Shown: positions 38,459 to 48,407 of the stretch, in pieces | How positions within the stretch are numbered: position 1 is the first letter of the stretch | How the letters are laid out: each line of letters starts with the position of its first letter | Origin: Nocardia brevicatena NBRC 12119 | Lineage (GTDB): Bacteria > Actinomycetota > Actinomycetes > Mycobacteriales > Mycobacteriaceae | Direction: 5' to 3' | DNA: 64,000 bases | Assembly: GCF_000308495.1 (NCBI RefSeq) | Contig: NZ_BAFU01000247.1 | Coordinates: 62,001 to 126,000, forward strand | Program-made: the position numbers and the translations under genes | Notes under the pieces: model-generated | Told to the model about the DNA's origin: nothing | The model's database searches: none | Seen by the model: only the letters and a program-made list of their open reading frames with translations

Positions 38459-38848
38459 ATGTACCACGACTCCGACAACGATGTCTGCGCGAAGTGGTCC
38501 GAAACCCTCCGCCGCTATCACGGCACCTCCTGTGAGCTGGAGAGTGCGCTACAGGCACAGCATCAACTCGGACTCAGCGAGTTCGAACTCTTGCAGGTAC
38601 TCGGAGGCCGCTGCGGCGGGGAACCGGCAGAGAAAGTCAAGATGAAGGACATCGAGGCCGAGATGTACCTGAGCCAGAGCGCCCTGTCGCGTACCGTGAC
38701 CCGGCTCGAGAAGGCCGGCCTGGTGGAGCGGGCGGCCTGCGACTTCGACCGACGCGCCAACTTCCTGAAGCTCACACCGGAAGGCCGGAAACGGCTGCAC
38801 GACGCCCGCCCGACTCATCTGGAAGTCCTGCGCAAACACTTGCTCTGA
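38459..38848 (+). CDS. MarR-family transcriptional regulator
   Basis: 129 residues, at the short end for the family. SEFELLQVLGG, VKMKDIEAEMYLSQSALSRTVTRLEKAGLVER (recognition helix region) and wing CDFDRRANFLKLT. Transcribed away from the MFS exporter it probably represses. Cysteines at positions 8, 22, 58 and 92 could allow redox sensing, but this is speculation. Confidence 0.9.
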   Translation: MYHDSDNDVCAKWSETLRRYHGTSCELESALQAQHQLGLSEFELLQVLGGRCGGEPAEKVKMKDIEAEMYLSQSALSRTVTRLEKAGLVERAACDFDRRANFLKLTPEGRKRLHDARPTHLEVLRKHLL

Positions 38849-39055
38849 ACGCGTCGGCCCTTCGGCCCGACCCCACGGCGGTCTCCGCTCGACGCTGCCT
38901 TTCGCGCGCCGGGCAGCCGGCATTCGATGCGCCGGCGCCGAAACCCGAAGCCGGCCCGACAGGCCATCTCTTGCTCCCCATCGCCGCCTACCCGGTGGCG
39001 GGAGGTTTGGGCGTATCGGGGTGCAGCGATGTCACGCCGGGTGTCGGTCGCGGCT

Positions 39056-39340
39056 CCACCTCGCCGGGGTACCAGTCTCGATCGCAACGATACCGGGCCC
39101 CATCAGCTCCATCCCCCGGAAGGAACGGGGGATCCCCTCGTACGCGCGGGCTTCCATCTCGATACCGCTCTGCCGATATGCCCGCACGCTGCCTTCCACC
39201 ATGGCCGGGTCGAAATCGGTGGCCAAGTGTGTCATCACATCCCCGCCAGGAGTCGACCACTCCGATCCGCACGGGCACACCACAGCCGAAACAGGGTTCT
39301 CCTCTCGATCGGCCCCGGCCCATATCCGGTGGTCACGGAG
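39056..39340 (-). pseudogene. Relic of a DUF574-type S-adenosyl methyltransferase
   Basis: Minus strand carries RDHRIWAGADREE near the N-terminal substrate block and, after a gap, GGDVMTHLATDFDPAMVEG, VRAYRQSGIEMEARAYEGI and FRGMELMGPGIVAIETGTP, resembling the C-terminal quarter of actinobacterial DUF574 methyltransferases. The SAM-binding core between them is absent. No start or ribosome site fits. The 38849-39510 interval holds no other gene. Confidence 0.5.
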
Positions 39341-39510
39341 CGGTGGTACGGGAACCGACACCGGACAGCCGGCCTCCTGCCGAGTTGCCGGGCCGAATCC
39401 GACCGGAAGCCGGTGCGGCACAGGCGTATCCGTCGTCGACACTGGGGCGCCGGACGCAGGATCACTCGGATTTACCATGCTTCAGCGGCTCATCACGTTA
39501 CTCTGAGCCG

Positions 39511-40866
39511 ATGCGATCTCGGCTTCATCGGTACCTCCTGGTCTCGCTCGCTTCCGCCGTGTCGACCCTGCTGATCTACTCGAACTCCCCCGCCACCCCG
39601 CCGCTACAACCGACCGCCGCCTTGCCGGCGCTGGACTCGGGATTCCTCTGGGGCGTCGCAACATCGGGATTCCAGTCCGAAGGGCATGCGCCCGACAGCA
39701 ACTGGACCCGGTATATCGCCGCGGACCCCGGGTACGACCGACTGCAGGACTCGGTCGACTTCTACAACCGCTACGCATCGGACATCCGGCTGGCGGGCGC
39801 GTTGGGGGTTCGTGTCTTCCGGATCGGAATCGAATGGGCCCGGCTACAGCCGGCGCCGGGAGTCTGGGACGACGCCGCGTTCCGCTTCTACGATGCCGTC
39901 GTCTCGAACATCGTGCAGGCCGGAATGCGGCCGATGATCACCCTGGACCACTGGGTGTACCCGGGTTGGGCCGTCGACCGCGGCGGCTGGCGCGGCCCCG
40001 ACATGGTCGCCGACTGGCTGGCGAACATGCGCAAGGTCGTCGACCGTTACGCAGCTGTCGATCCGCTGTGGGTCACCGTGAACGAGCCGGTCGCCTACAT
40101 CGCGCACGAGACCCGCAGGGGCGCCGCCGACGCGCCCCAAATGCTGGACCGTATCGCGCAGGCGCACAACGCCATCTACGACCACATCCACCAGGTTCGG
40201 CCAGGCGCCCAGGTGACCAGCAACATCGGCTACGTCGCCGGCTCGGAAGCCCAGGTCAACGGGGCCCTCGTCGACCGTATCGCCGGCCGGCTCGATTACG
40301 TGGGTATCGATTACTACTTCGCCTATGATCCGGTGCGGTCGCTGCTCGAGTCCGTCATGAGTGCCAGTGGGTCCGCGATCCCGAACCTGCCGGGACCGCA
40401 GATATGGGAGTTACCGTTGCGCACGGAGGGCATCTACTTCGCGCTGCAGTACTATTCGCGCCGTTTTCCGGGCAAACCGCTCTATATCGTGGAGAACGGC
40501 ATGCCCACCGACAACGGCCGTCCTCGCTCCGACGGCTACACCCGCAGCGACCATCTCCGCGATACCGTCTACTGGATTCAGCGCGCCAAAGCCGATGGCA
40601 TCAACGTGATCGGCTACAACTACTGGAGCCTTACCGACAATTACGAATGGGGAAGCTACAACCCCCGTTTCGGCCTCTACACCGTGGATGTGCGCAACGA
40701 CCCGGGCCTCACCCGCCGGCCCACCGACGCCGTAGGCACCTACACGCAGATCGTTGCCGCGGGCGGTGTTCCCGCCGGTTACCGCCCGACCCGCGGCCCA
40801 TCCGTCTGCTTCCTCGTCGATCCCCCGGCCAGCTGCCTGACCCCGATCGCAGACCCGGTGCGATAA
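39511..40866 (+). CDS. Secreted glycoside hydrolase family 1-like beta-glycosidase
   Basis: 451 residues. N-terminal signal (RLHRYLLVSLASAVSTLLIY). FLWGVATSGFQSEG is the GH1 opening; acid/base WVTVNEPVAY about residues 187-196; nucleophile YIVENGMPTD with Glu about 328; aglycone region GYNYWSLTDNYEWGSYNPRFGLY. The fold is shorter than typical GH1 because several loops are reduced. ATG 39511 chosen at the start of the signal. Mycobacterial and nocardial homologues are exported; substrate unknown. Confidence 0.88.
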   Translation: MRSRLHRYLLVSLASAVSTLLIYSNSPATPPLQPTAALPALDSGFLWGVATSGFQSEGHAPDSNWTRYIAADPGYDRLQDSVDFYNRYASDIRLAGALGVRVFRIGIEWARLQPAPGVWDDAAFRFYDAVVSNIVQAGMRPMITLDHWVYPGWAVDRGGWRGPDMVADWLANMRKVVDRYAAVDPLWVTVNEPVAYIAHETRRGAADAPQMLDRIAQAHNAIYDHIHQVRPGAQVTSNIGYVAGSEAQVNGALVDRIAGRLDYVGIDYYFAYDPVRSLLESVMSASGSAIPNLPGPQIWELPLRTEGIYFALQYYSRRFPGKPLYIVENGMPTDNGRPRSDGYTRSDHLRDTVYWIQRAKADGINVIGYNYWSLTDNYEWGSYNPRFGLYTVDVRNDPGLTRRPTDAVGTYTQIVAAGGVPAGYRPTRGPSVCFLVDPPASCLTPIADPVR

Positions 40867-40922
40867 CGCGGATATCGGGCCGCTTCGCGCACCACCGGGC
40901 CGGCGTTGCGACGGGCCGGGTT

Positions 40923-41117
40923 TCATGCCGTCACGGATGACACGAACTGTCGTCCGGGCTCGCCTCGTCGGGGTGACGGTGTGATACGGGCGACCGCTCC
41001 GGTTTCGAGTGCTGTCCACAGTGCGCCGTCGGGTCCGACGGTGATGCCGTAGGGACCCGCCCCGGTGTCGGACAACGGGAAAATCCGAATGCCGCGGTCA
41101 TCGCCCTGCTGCACCAT
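40923..41117 (-). pseudogene. Truncated virginiamycin B lyase-like beta-propeller start
   Basis: 64 codons from ATG 41117, which has a fine site (GGAGAGGA). GAGPYGITVGPDGALWTALE is one blade of the Vgb/streptogramin lyase propeller, followed by GAVARIT, then the homology ends and a stop follows at 40923. A complete lyase has about 290 residues and seven blades. Likely a deletion remnant with intact start signals. Confidence 0.55.
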
Positions 41118-41394
41118 CGATATCCTCTCCGTTCCTTCCTCATGGGGACCGGACCGACGTCCCGGTCGCCCGGCACGCCGGTTCCACCGTAGTCACGACG
41201 GGATCTTCGCCCCGACACAGGGCGACACTGTGCCCGCTACCCCATCATGGCAGCGGCCGAGGACGCGAGTTTCCGCGCCGTCCGGCTCATTTCGTCCGAC
41301 GCGCCGACCCGCCGCTACTTCGCCGACCGCACCGACGGTTTGCGACCTGCGGAATCGGAGCAAATCCCGGTGGCCGCCCGCTGACACCCGCCGG

Positions 41395-42642
41395 CTACAC
41401 GGGCAGCCTGGGGCGCGGGGTGAGATGGAGCGCGAACAGCAGGTCGGTGTTACGCACATACTGCGGTTGTTCGATACGGCGGAGGAGCCCTGATTGGCGT
41501 ATCCAACTGTGGTGCCAATGGTGCAGTTCCGGAATGGTCACCCCACACCGCGTGGCGGTGGCCTGCAGTCGGTGGCCGGCCCCGCCGACGGCGCCGGCGA
41601 GAAGTTTCGGATTGGGCTGGGCGCGGGTCTCCTGGTACTCGCGGGCGGCGTGCAGCAGGGGACGTGCCGGCGTGGGTATCACCCACACGTACACGTCGGC
41701 CGCCCTGGCGCAGCCGATCGGGCCGGTGAAGATGAGCGCTTCCGGAGTGAGCGACACGCAGGGAATGGCATTGAGTTCCATGACGGTGGCACCGGTGAAG
41801 AGCACCGTGGTGAGGGCAGCGGCATCGACCGGATTGCCGGTTCGTGTCCGGACACGCTCGACCGTTCCCTCGTCGAGCCGTGTCGTGGTGAACCCGGGTC
41901 CCACCGAATATGTCAGGTCCGGTGGAAGGTCCAACCGCATACCGTGCAGCAGGAAGGCCGCCTGCGCACCGCGGAGCCGGGCAATGGTGTGCGCGCGGCC
42001 GGGGCTGTCGGAGACGAGTTCGCCGAGGAATCGGTAGAGGCCGAGCGTATCGTGCCATTCGTCGATCTGGCCCGCGTAAGGTCTGTCCGGAAGGCGTCGC
42101 CGAACCGCGCGCCGGGGACGCAGCACAGTGCGCATGTGTTCGGCCAGGGTCGCGTCATCCGGCCCGAGCCAGTTCGGGTCGGGCTTCTGGCCCGGGTCGT
42201 GCCGACAGGGACGACCGCCATGCGCGGTGAGCCATCGACAGGTCGAATCGATACCTTCGGTGTACACCGCGTCGACCCTGGCGAACTCCTCCGGTGACAG
42301 GCCACGGTAGGCGTCGGCGCGGAATGTGTCCACATCGCTGTCGGGGAGCCGGGGCAGCACCTCGTCTCCGGCAGCCATCGATACCATGGCAGTTCCCGCC
42401 TGCCCGGCGATGGCTTGCCGGTACCCGATTCTGCGTGTGGCGGCCTCCGGAATCTCCTTCCGTACCACGGGAGCGTTCCGCATATTGCGGGCCGCCAACC
42501 ACTGCCATATTGCCCGTTCGGTCACCCCTAGCTTCCGCGAGGCGGAGCGCACATGGTCGGCGGACAGTCGTCCATCCTCGTCGAGCCGGATCAACCGATC
42601 CAGCACGGACAGACGCAGTGTGGGAATGCTGGCCTCGGTCAC
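41395..42642 (-). CDS. Unrecognised protein with N-terminal transposase-type helix-turn-helix
   Basis: 415 residues; GTG 42642 follows CCAGGAGG. Residues 10-45 (LDRLIRLDEDGRLSADHVR, KLGVTERAIWQWLAA) are the HTH seen at the start of actinobacterial Mu/TnsB-like transposases. The middle has CRWLTAHGGRPC and a tryptophan-rich WLGPDDATLAEHMRTVL. The C-terminal part (VDAAALTTVLFTGATVMELN, IPELHHWHHSWIRQSGLL) vaguely recalls a tyrosine-recombinase fold, but the catalytic Arg-His-x-x-Arg-Tyr set is not visible and no DDE triad was found. No terminal repeats were seen. May be a regulator or a domesticated mobile-element protein. Function unknown. Confidence 0.6.
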   Translation of the reverse strand: MTEASIPTLRLSVLDRLIRLDEDGRLSADHVRSASRKLGVTERAIWQWLAARNMRNAPVVRKEIPEAATRRIGYRQAIAGQAGTAMVSMAAGDEVLPRLPDSDVDTFRADAYRGLSPEEFARVDAVYTEGIDSTCRWLTAHGGRPCRHDPGQKPDPNWLGPDDATLAEHMRTVLRPRRAVRRRLPDRPYAGQIDEWHDTLGLYRFLGELVSDSPGRAHTIARLRGAQAAFLLHGMRLDLPPDLTYSVGPGFTTTRLDEGTVERVRTRTGNPVDAAALTTVLFTGATVMELNAIPCVSLTPEALIFTGPIGCARAADVYVWVIPTPARPLLHAAREYQETRAQPNPKLLAGAVGGAGHRLQATATRCGVTIPELHHWHHSWIRQSGLLRRIEQPQYVRNTDLLFALHLTPRPRLPV

Positions 42643-43420
42643 AGCAAAACCTCCTGGGCCCCAGGCCCATAACGAATTCCATTGGTCGTGCAATGCGGCG
42701 CATCGCACCGCAGACTTGACCGTGAAGGAAATAATCAACCAGACGTGCCAGGGGTTGACAAGAAAGAGGGCTCGACAAATATTTGCGCGAGGTTTCCGGG
42801 ATTACACACAAAGGCTCCGGCCGAGATGTCGTGGCACGAGTCGTGCTGGCCTCGCCTCCGCCTCGCCCGACAGCTCCATGATGCGCGTCGGTTGCCGATC
42901 GTTCTGAAAATCCTACGCTTTGGATCGAGGTGTTCTCGACAACACCACCCGGCGTTGCCTCGGCGGCCGGACCCGAACAGACCCGATATAACCGACCCAT
43001 CATCCGACCATCGACCAATCGTCGACGGAGTCCAACGATTGCGGTAGACAGGTTTCTCGACGCCGAGCGCCCAACCGGAATACGCGCCGAATACGAACTC
43101 GGACGGGATCGGAAGGTCGAAACGCAAGGAAGTTGGGACATACCCCGTGGGGCCGGCCAACTCGGCGGGCCGCCCCACCCGAAAGAAGCGGCGCACCATC
43201 GGGAAACGCTCCCCGGGGACAATCGTCGCGGCACCGGCAGTCCGGACGGCGAGTACCCGCGACCTGCCGCAAACATGAGGCATCGGCGAGTGGGATCTCT
43301 CACATTCCCGCGGTGACCCGATCGAGATTGGACGGCCGATGGTGGGTATGCCCGGCGTGACGGTGACGCAATGCGGCGCACCGGTGTGACAGTTCCCTAT
43401 CGCGTACTTCGGGAGGGCTT
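42643..43420. other. Intergenic region with a relatively AT-rich segment
   Basis: Nearly 780 bp. The part 42700-42830 (GTGAAGGAAATAATCAACC and around CGACAAATATTTGCGCG) is distinctly lower in GC than its flanks. A long minus-strand open frame covers it but encodes no recognisable motif. Probably promoter space for the HTH protein plus decayed DNA. Confidence 0.45.
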
Positions 43421-43573
43421 GTGGCTTCAATGCTTTCGTTTCTCATGCTCATGCTCATGCTGCCGGGAATGGCGGCCCTCGCCGCGTATGTGACGGTGGT
43501 GGTCAGCGTGTGGCTCGAAGAGCGGCGCGAGGCCGACGATCCCGGGGCGCGTGTCGAGGCCCACCGTCCGTAG
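43421..43573 (+). CDS. 50-residue single-pass membrane protein
   Basis: GTG 43421 follows CGGGAGGG with a good spacer. The product starts MASMLSFLMLMLMLPGMAAL, continues as one hydrophobic helix through AAYVTVVVSVW, and ends in a charged cytoplasmic tail (LEERREADDPGARVEAHRP). Methionine repeats come from CTC-ATG repeats in the DNA. No family recognised. Its size, ribosome site and clean helix-tail split argue it is real. Confidence 0.6.
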   Translation: MASMLSFLMLMLMLPGMAALAAYVTVVVSVWLEERREADDPGARVEAHRP

Positions 43574-43749
43574 CGGACCTACCACACCCTGCCGGATCGT
43601 GGCCGATCCGCGGGTGGCCGCCGGTCACCGGACCCGCCGACCGGGTGCAGGCAGCGAGCGCCGACTTCCGGCGGCTCCGGACCGAACACACGGATACATC
43701 CACACGGCGAAGTGGCCGCTCACGGACCGACCCCCGGCGACCGAGCGGC

Positions 43750-45128
<1,379 letters not shown>

Positions 45129-47543
45129 GTGGCTATTCGGTGGCATCTCCCCGAATTACTTGTTCGCGCATTCCATTCCGGAAGGGAGGAGACCCGCGGC
45201 CGGGTGGGTGTCCGGACCCGGCTGCTCTCCATCGTGCTGATCACCAGCGTCACCTTGCCGGCGGTCGGTGTCGGCACCGCGGCGTATCTGGTGAAAACCA
45301 GCCTGTCGGCAACGATCTGGGCCAACCTGATCAGCAGCACCACCACCCCAGTGATCTCGATGGTGCAGGCGTTCGAGGAGGAACGTCGGCTGTCGCTGCT
45401 GTACCTGGCGGGTGATCCGACTGCGGCGGACAGCCTCGTGGACGCGCGAAAGCGCTCGGATACCGCATTGGCCGCGGTGATCGCCAAGGGCGAGGCGGCC
45501 CAACGACTCGACCCCGATGGCTCAGCGGCCGACCTCGAGGCCTACCGCCCGTTGTACAACCGAGTTCCCGGAGTGCGCACCGTGATCGACGCACGGGCGA
45601 TGTCCCGGCAGGAGTCGTTCGGGTTCTTCAGCGCGGTGATCGAGACCGTTTTCGGGGCGTCGCTGGTGGCGGCCCGGGTGGCGCCCAATGCCGGTATAGC
45701 CGTCGCGCTCGGTTACGGTATCGAACCGCTACGCGCCGCCGAGGCACTGTCGAAGGCCGATACCCTCGGCGCCGTAGCGCTTGTGCGCGACGAGTTGACG
45801 CCGGCTCAGCTGCTCGAATTCACGCGTCATGCGGGCCAGTTCCGGGAACAGGTCACGTATTCCGCTACGGTATTGCAAGATTCGCGCCTGGACCAACTGC
45901 AGGCCATCACCGACTCTCCGGCCTGGCAGCAGGTGACCGCCATGCAGGACGCCATCATCCTGCGCGGTCCGCTGCCGATCGACGCCTCCGCCGAGGACCG
46001 GACCGGCACCGGCTACGACACCGAGCAGTCCGGGGAATCCGAGACCCCCACCCTGCCGATGACCGTTCCCCAGTGGCAGGAAGCATCCGACCGGGTAAAC
46101 TCGGCCCTGCTGAAGCTATGGGAGGACCAGAGCAGGGACGCCCACGCCATCGCACGCGCGGAGGGGACCGACACAGCGACGAAATCCCTGATCGGCGGGA
46201 TCGTGGTGCTGATCCTCACCACAGTGGCCTTCATTGCCGCACTGGTCATGGCCGACCGATTCATCGCACGTATGCGCCGGCTGCGCAACGACACCCTGGA
46301 ACTCGCGGACGAGCGGTTGCCCGACCTCATGCGGCGTCTCGACAACGGGGCGAACATCGATACGGCCACCGAAGTGGCGCGGCTGGATTTCGGCACCGAC
46401 GAACTCGGTGAAGTGGCCGACGCGTTCAACCGAGCGCATGTGGCCGCCGTATCGGCGGCGGTGGCGGAAGCCAGGACACGCGCCGGTTTCCGAACGGTCT
46501 TTCTCAATATCGCCCGTCGCAACCAGCTGGCCGTGCACCGCCAACTGGCGCTGCTGGACCGGGCCGAACGCCGCGAGGAGAACGCCGATCAGCTCGAACT
46601 CCTTTTCCAGCTCGACCATCTGGCCACCCGGGCCCGGCGCCACGCCGAGAACCTCATCGTCCTCGGCGGTGAGCAGCCGGGCCGGCAGTGGCGCAAACCG
46701 GTTCCGCTGTGGGATCTGGTACGCGGCGCGGCGGCGGAGAGCCTGGACTACCCCCGGATCCATACCGAGCGCATACCCAAGGTGCATATCACCGGCCAGA
46801 CCACGGCCGACCTGATCCATCTGCTCGCGGAATTGATGGACAACGCCACGGCGTTCTCGCCACCGCAATCCCGGGTCGAGGTGTCGGCGGCCGTCGTCGG
46901 CCGTGGTGTGGCGGTCGAGATCGCCGATAACGGTCTGGGAATGTCGGTGGAGGAGATCTCCGCGTGTAATCGGCTCCTGGCCGAACCCCCGGACTTCGGA
47001 GTGGCGGCGCTGACAGGTGGCACTCGTTTGGGACTGTTCGTTGTGGCCACTCTGGCCGCCCGGCACGGTGTCTCGGTGCGATTGTCGGGATCTGCCTCCG
47101 GCGGGATCATGGCGGTCGTGGTGGTTCCGAATATGCTCATCGCAGCCGAGGACTCCCCCGACGGCCCGACCGGTGAGCCCGCGCATACCGCGCCGGCCGG
47201 CACCACATCCCACGAAGCCCTCGCCACCGCACCATCCACGAGAGTCCCCGCGCCGTCGCGGCCTACCTCTGAGGCAGCGCAGCCGGTCACCGTCGTATCG
47301 ACACCACGGCCCGACGCGGGCCCCCATCCCCCATTGCCGCGTCGGCGCCGACAGTCCGCCGACGCGGACACCGAGAAGATTCCGGTTATCGAGGAACCCC
47401 GTACACGCACACCCGAGCAGGCACGCAACCTGATGGCTGCTATCGAAGGCGGTACCCGGTCGGGACGCCGACCATATCCCGACTCGACCGCGACCGATCG
47501 AACTCGACAGGAAGGCGATGATGACCACTCCCCCGCGCACTGA
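45129..47543 (+). CDS. Nitrate/nitrite-sensor-like histidine kinase, conservon component A (CvnA-like)
   Basis: 804 residues from GTG 45129 (start uncertain; 45202 also possible). TM1 SIVLITSVTLPAVGVGTAAY, a large extracytoplasmic sensing domain to about residue 350, TM2 GGIVVLILTTVAFIAALVM, HAMP-like linker, then an atypical dimerisation region (FRTVFLNIARRNQLAVHRQL) without the usual phospho-acceptor H-E/D pair, and a GHKL ATPase with AELMDNATAFSPP, IADNGLGMS and GTRLGLFVVATLA. A proline/alanine-rich tail follows. This is the conservon kinase-like type that works with roadblock, DUF742 and GTPase partners; the first two overlap downstream. Confidence 0.88.
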   Translation: MAIRWHLPELLVRAFHSGREETRGRVGVRTRLLSIVLITSVTLPAVGVGTAAYLVKTSLSATIWANLISSTTTPVISMVQAFEEERRLSLLYLAGDPTAADSLVDARKRSDTALAAVIAKGEAAQRLDPDGSAADLEAYRPLYNRVPGVRTVIDARAMSRQESFGFFSAVIETVFGASLVAARVAPNAGIAVALGYGIEPLRAAEALSKADTLGAVALVRDELTPAQLLEFTRHAGQFREQVTYSATVLQDSRLDQLQAITDSPAWQQVTAMQDAIILRGPLPIDASAEDRTGTGYDTEQSGESETPTLPMTVPQWQEASDRVNSALLKLWEDQSRDAHAIARAEGTDTATKSLIGGIVVLILTTVAFIAALVMADRFIARMRRLRNDTLELADERLPDLMRRLDNGANIDTATEVARLDFGTDELGEVADAFNRAHVAAVSAAVAEARTRAGFRTVFLNIARRNQLAVHRQLALLDRAERREENADQLELLFQLDHLATRARRHAENLIVLGGEQPGRQWRKPVPLWDLVRGAAAESLDYPRIHTERIPKVHITGQTTADLIHLLAELMDNATAFSPPQSRVEVSAAVVGRGVAVEIADNGLGMSVEEISACNRLLAEPPDFGVAALTGGTRLGLFVVATLAARHGVSVRLSGSASGGIMAVVVVPNMLIAAEDSPDGPTGEPAHTAPAGTTSHEALATAPSTRVPAPSRPTSEAAQPVTVVSTPRPDAGPHPPLPRRRRQSADADTEKIPVIEEPRTRTPEQARNLMAAIEGGTRSGRRPYPDSTATDRTRQEGDDDHSPAH

Positions 47544-47937
47544 TCTGAGCTGGCTGCTGGAAGAACTGGTCAGCGGGTTGCCGGATGCCGAATCCGCGGT
47601 ACTGCTATCCACCGACGGGCTGCTGATGGGCCATTCGTCCGGGGTGGACCGAACCGACGCCGAACGGTTCGCCGCGATGGCATCGGCCTTCCATAGCCTG
47701 GCGCGCAACGCCGGCAGCCACTTCAAGGCCGGCGGCGTCTGCCAAACCGTGGTGGAGCTCGATCGCGCGGTACTGTTCATCACCGCGGCCGGCGGTAACG
47801 CCTGCCTGGCCCTGTTGGCCTCCGATGCCGCGAATATGGGCATGGTGGCCTACGAGGTGAATCGCACGGTACAGCGGGTCGGCAGCCATCTCGCCGTCGA
47901 TGCCCGCCCCACCCCGAACGGCGCGCCCCGGCCGTGA
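47518..47937 (+). CDS. Roadblock/LC7 domain protein, conservon component B (CvnB-like)
   Basis: 139 residues; overlaps the kinase gene by 26 bases; site AGGAAGG. LSWLLEELVSGLPDAESAV, LLSTDGLLMGHSSGVDR and AGGNACLALLASDAANMGMV are the roadblock/LC7 fold of MglB-like regulators. In conservons the B protein interacts with the GTPase D. Its usual partner gene is not present here. Confidence 0.93.
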   Translation: MMTTPPRTDLSWLLEELVSGLPDAESAVLLSTDGLLMGHSSGVDRTDAERFAAMASAFHSLARNAGSHFKAGGVCQTVVELDRAVLFITAAGGNACLALLASDAANMGMVAYEVNRTVQRVGSHLAVDARPTPNGAPRP

Positions 47938-48311
47938 ACGATGCGCACACCGACCCCTGGGGCGAGGAGGACGCCGGCCCCGTCGTACGTCTCTACGCGC
48001 TGACCCGCGGCCGTGGTCGTACCGGACGTTCGGACCTCAGCCTGGACACCATGGTGGTCGACGCCAGGGCCGGGTTCGCGCTGCGGCGAACCGAACCCGA
48101 GTACGTCGAGATCGTCCGGCTGTGCCGTTCTCCGCAGTCGGTGGCCGAGGTCTCGGCGCAACTGCGTCTTCCGCTCACACTGACCAAAGTCCTCATCGGG
48201 GATCTGATCGATGACGGTAGGCTGGTCGTCCGCGCTCCGGTCGAAGCCACGAACGACATCGCCGATATCGGTCTGCTGCAGATGATCGCGAACAATCTGC
48301 GGGGAGGCTGA
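47934..48311 (+). CDS. DUF742 protein, conservon component C (CvnC-like)
   Basis: 125 residues; GTG 47934 overlaps the upstream stop (GTGA). VVRLYALTRGRGRTGRSDL, EIVRLCRSPQSVAEVSAQL and GDLIDDGRLVVRAP form the DUF742 winged-helix-like unit. In Streptomyces conservons and mycobacterial Rv3363c-type loci it is followed at once by the small GTPase CvnD. Here the operon stops and the next gene is on the other strand. Confidence 0.93.
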   Translation: MNDAHTDPWGEEDAGPVVRLYALTRGRGRTGRSDLSLDTMVVDARAGFALRRTEPEYVEIVRLCRSPQSVAEVSAQLRLPLTLTKVLIGDLIDDGRLVVRAPVEATNDIADIGLLQMIANNLRGG

Positions 48312-48407
48312 CGCCGGACCTCGCGATCGGGTCGGCCGGGGCGGTGGCCGGCGGTCGACCTGGTCGGGCGGACCCATGATCGCCTCACCCGCTCCGATTG
48401 CGTGGCT

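Noticed and set aside
41494-42297. Open frame opposite the HTH protein
   Set aside because: Antisense shadow; the minus-strand frame has the ribosome site and HTH motif.
42735-43430. Minus-strand frame of 231 codons in the gap before the 50-residue gene
   Set aside because: No start signal, no motif, Arg-rich composition, and it overlaps the well-supported small gene's ribosome site.
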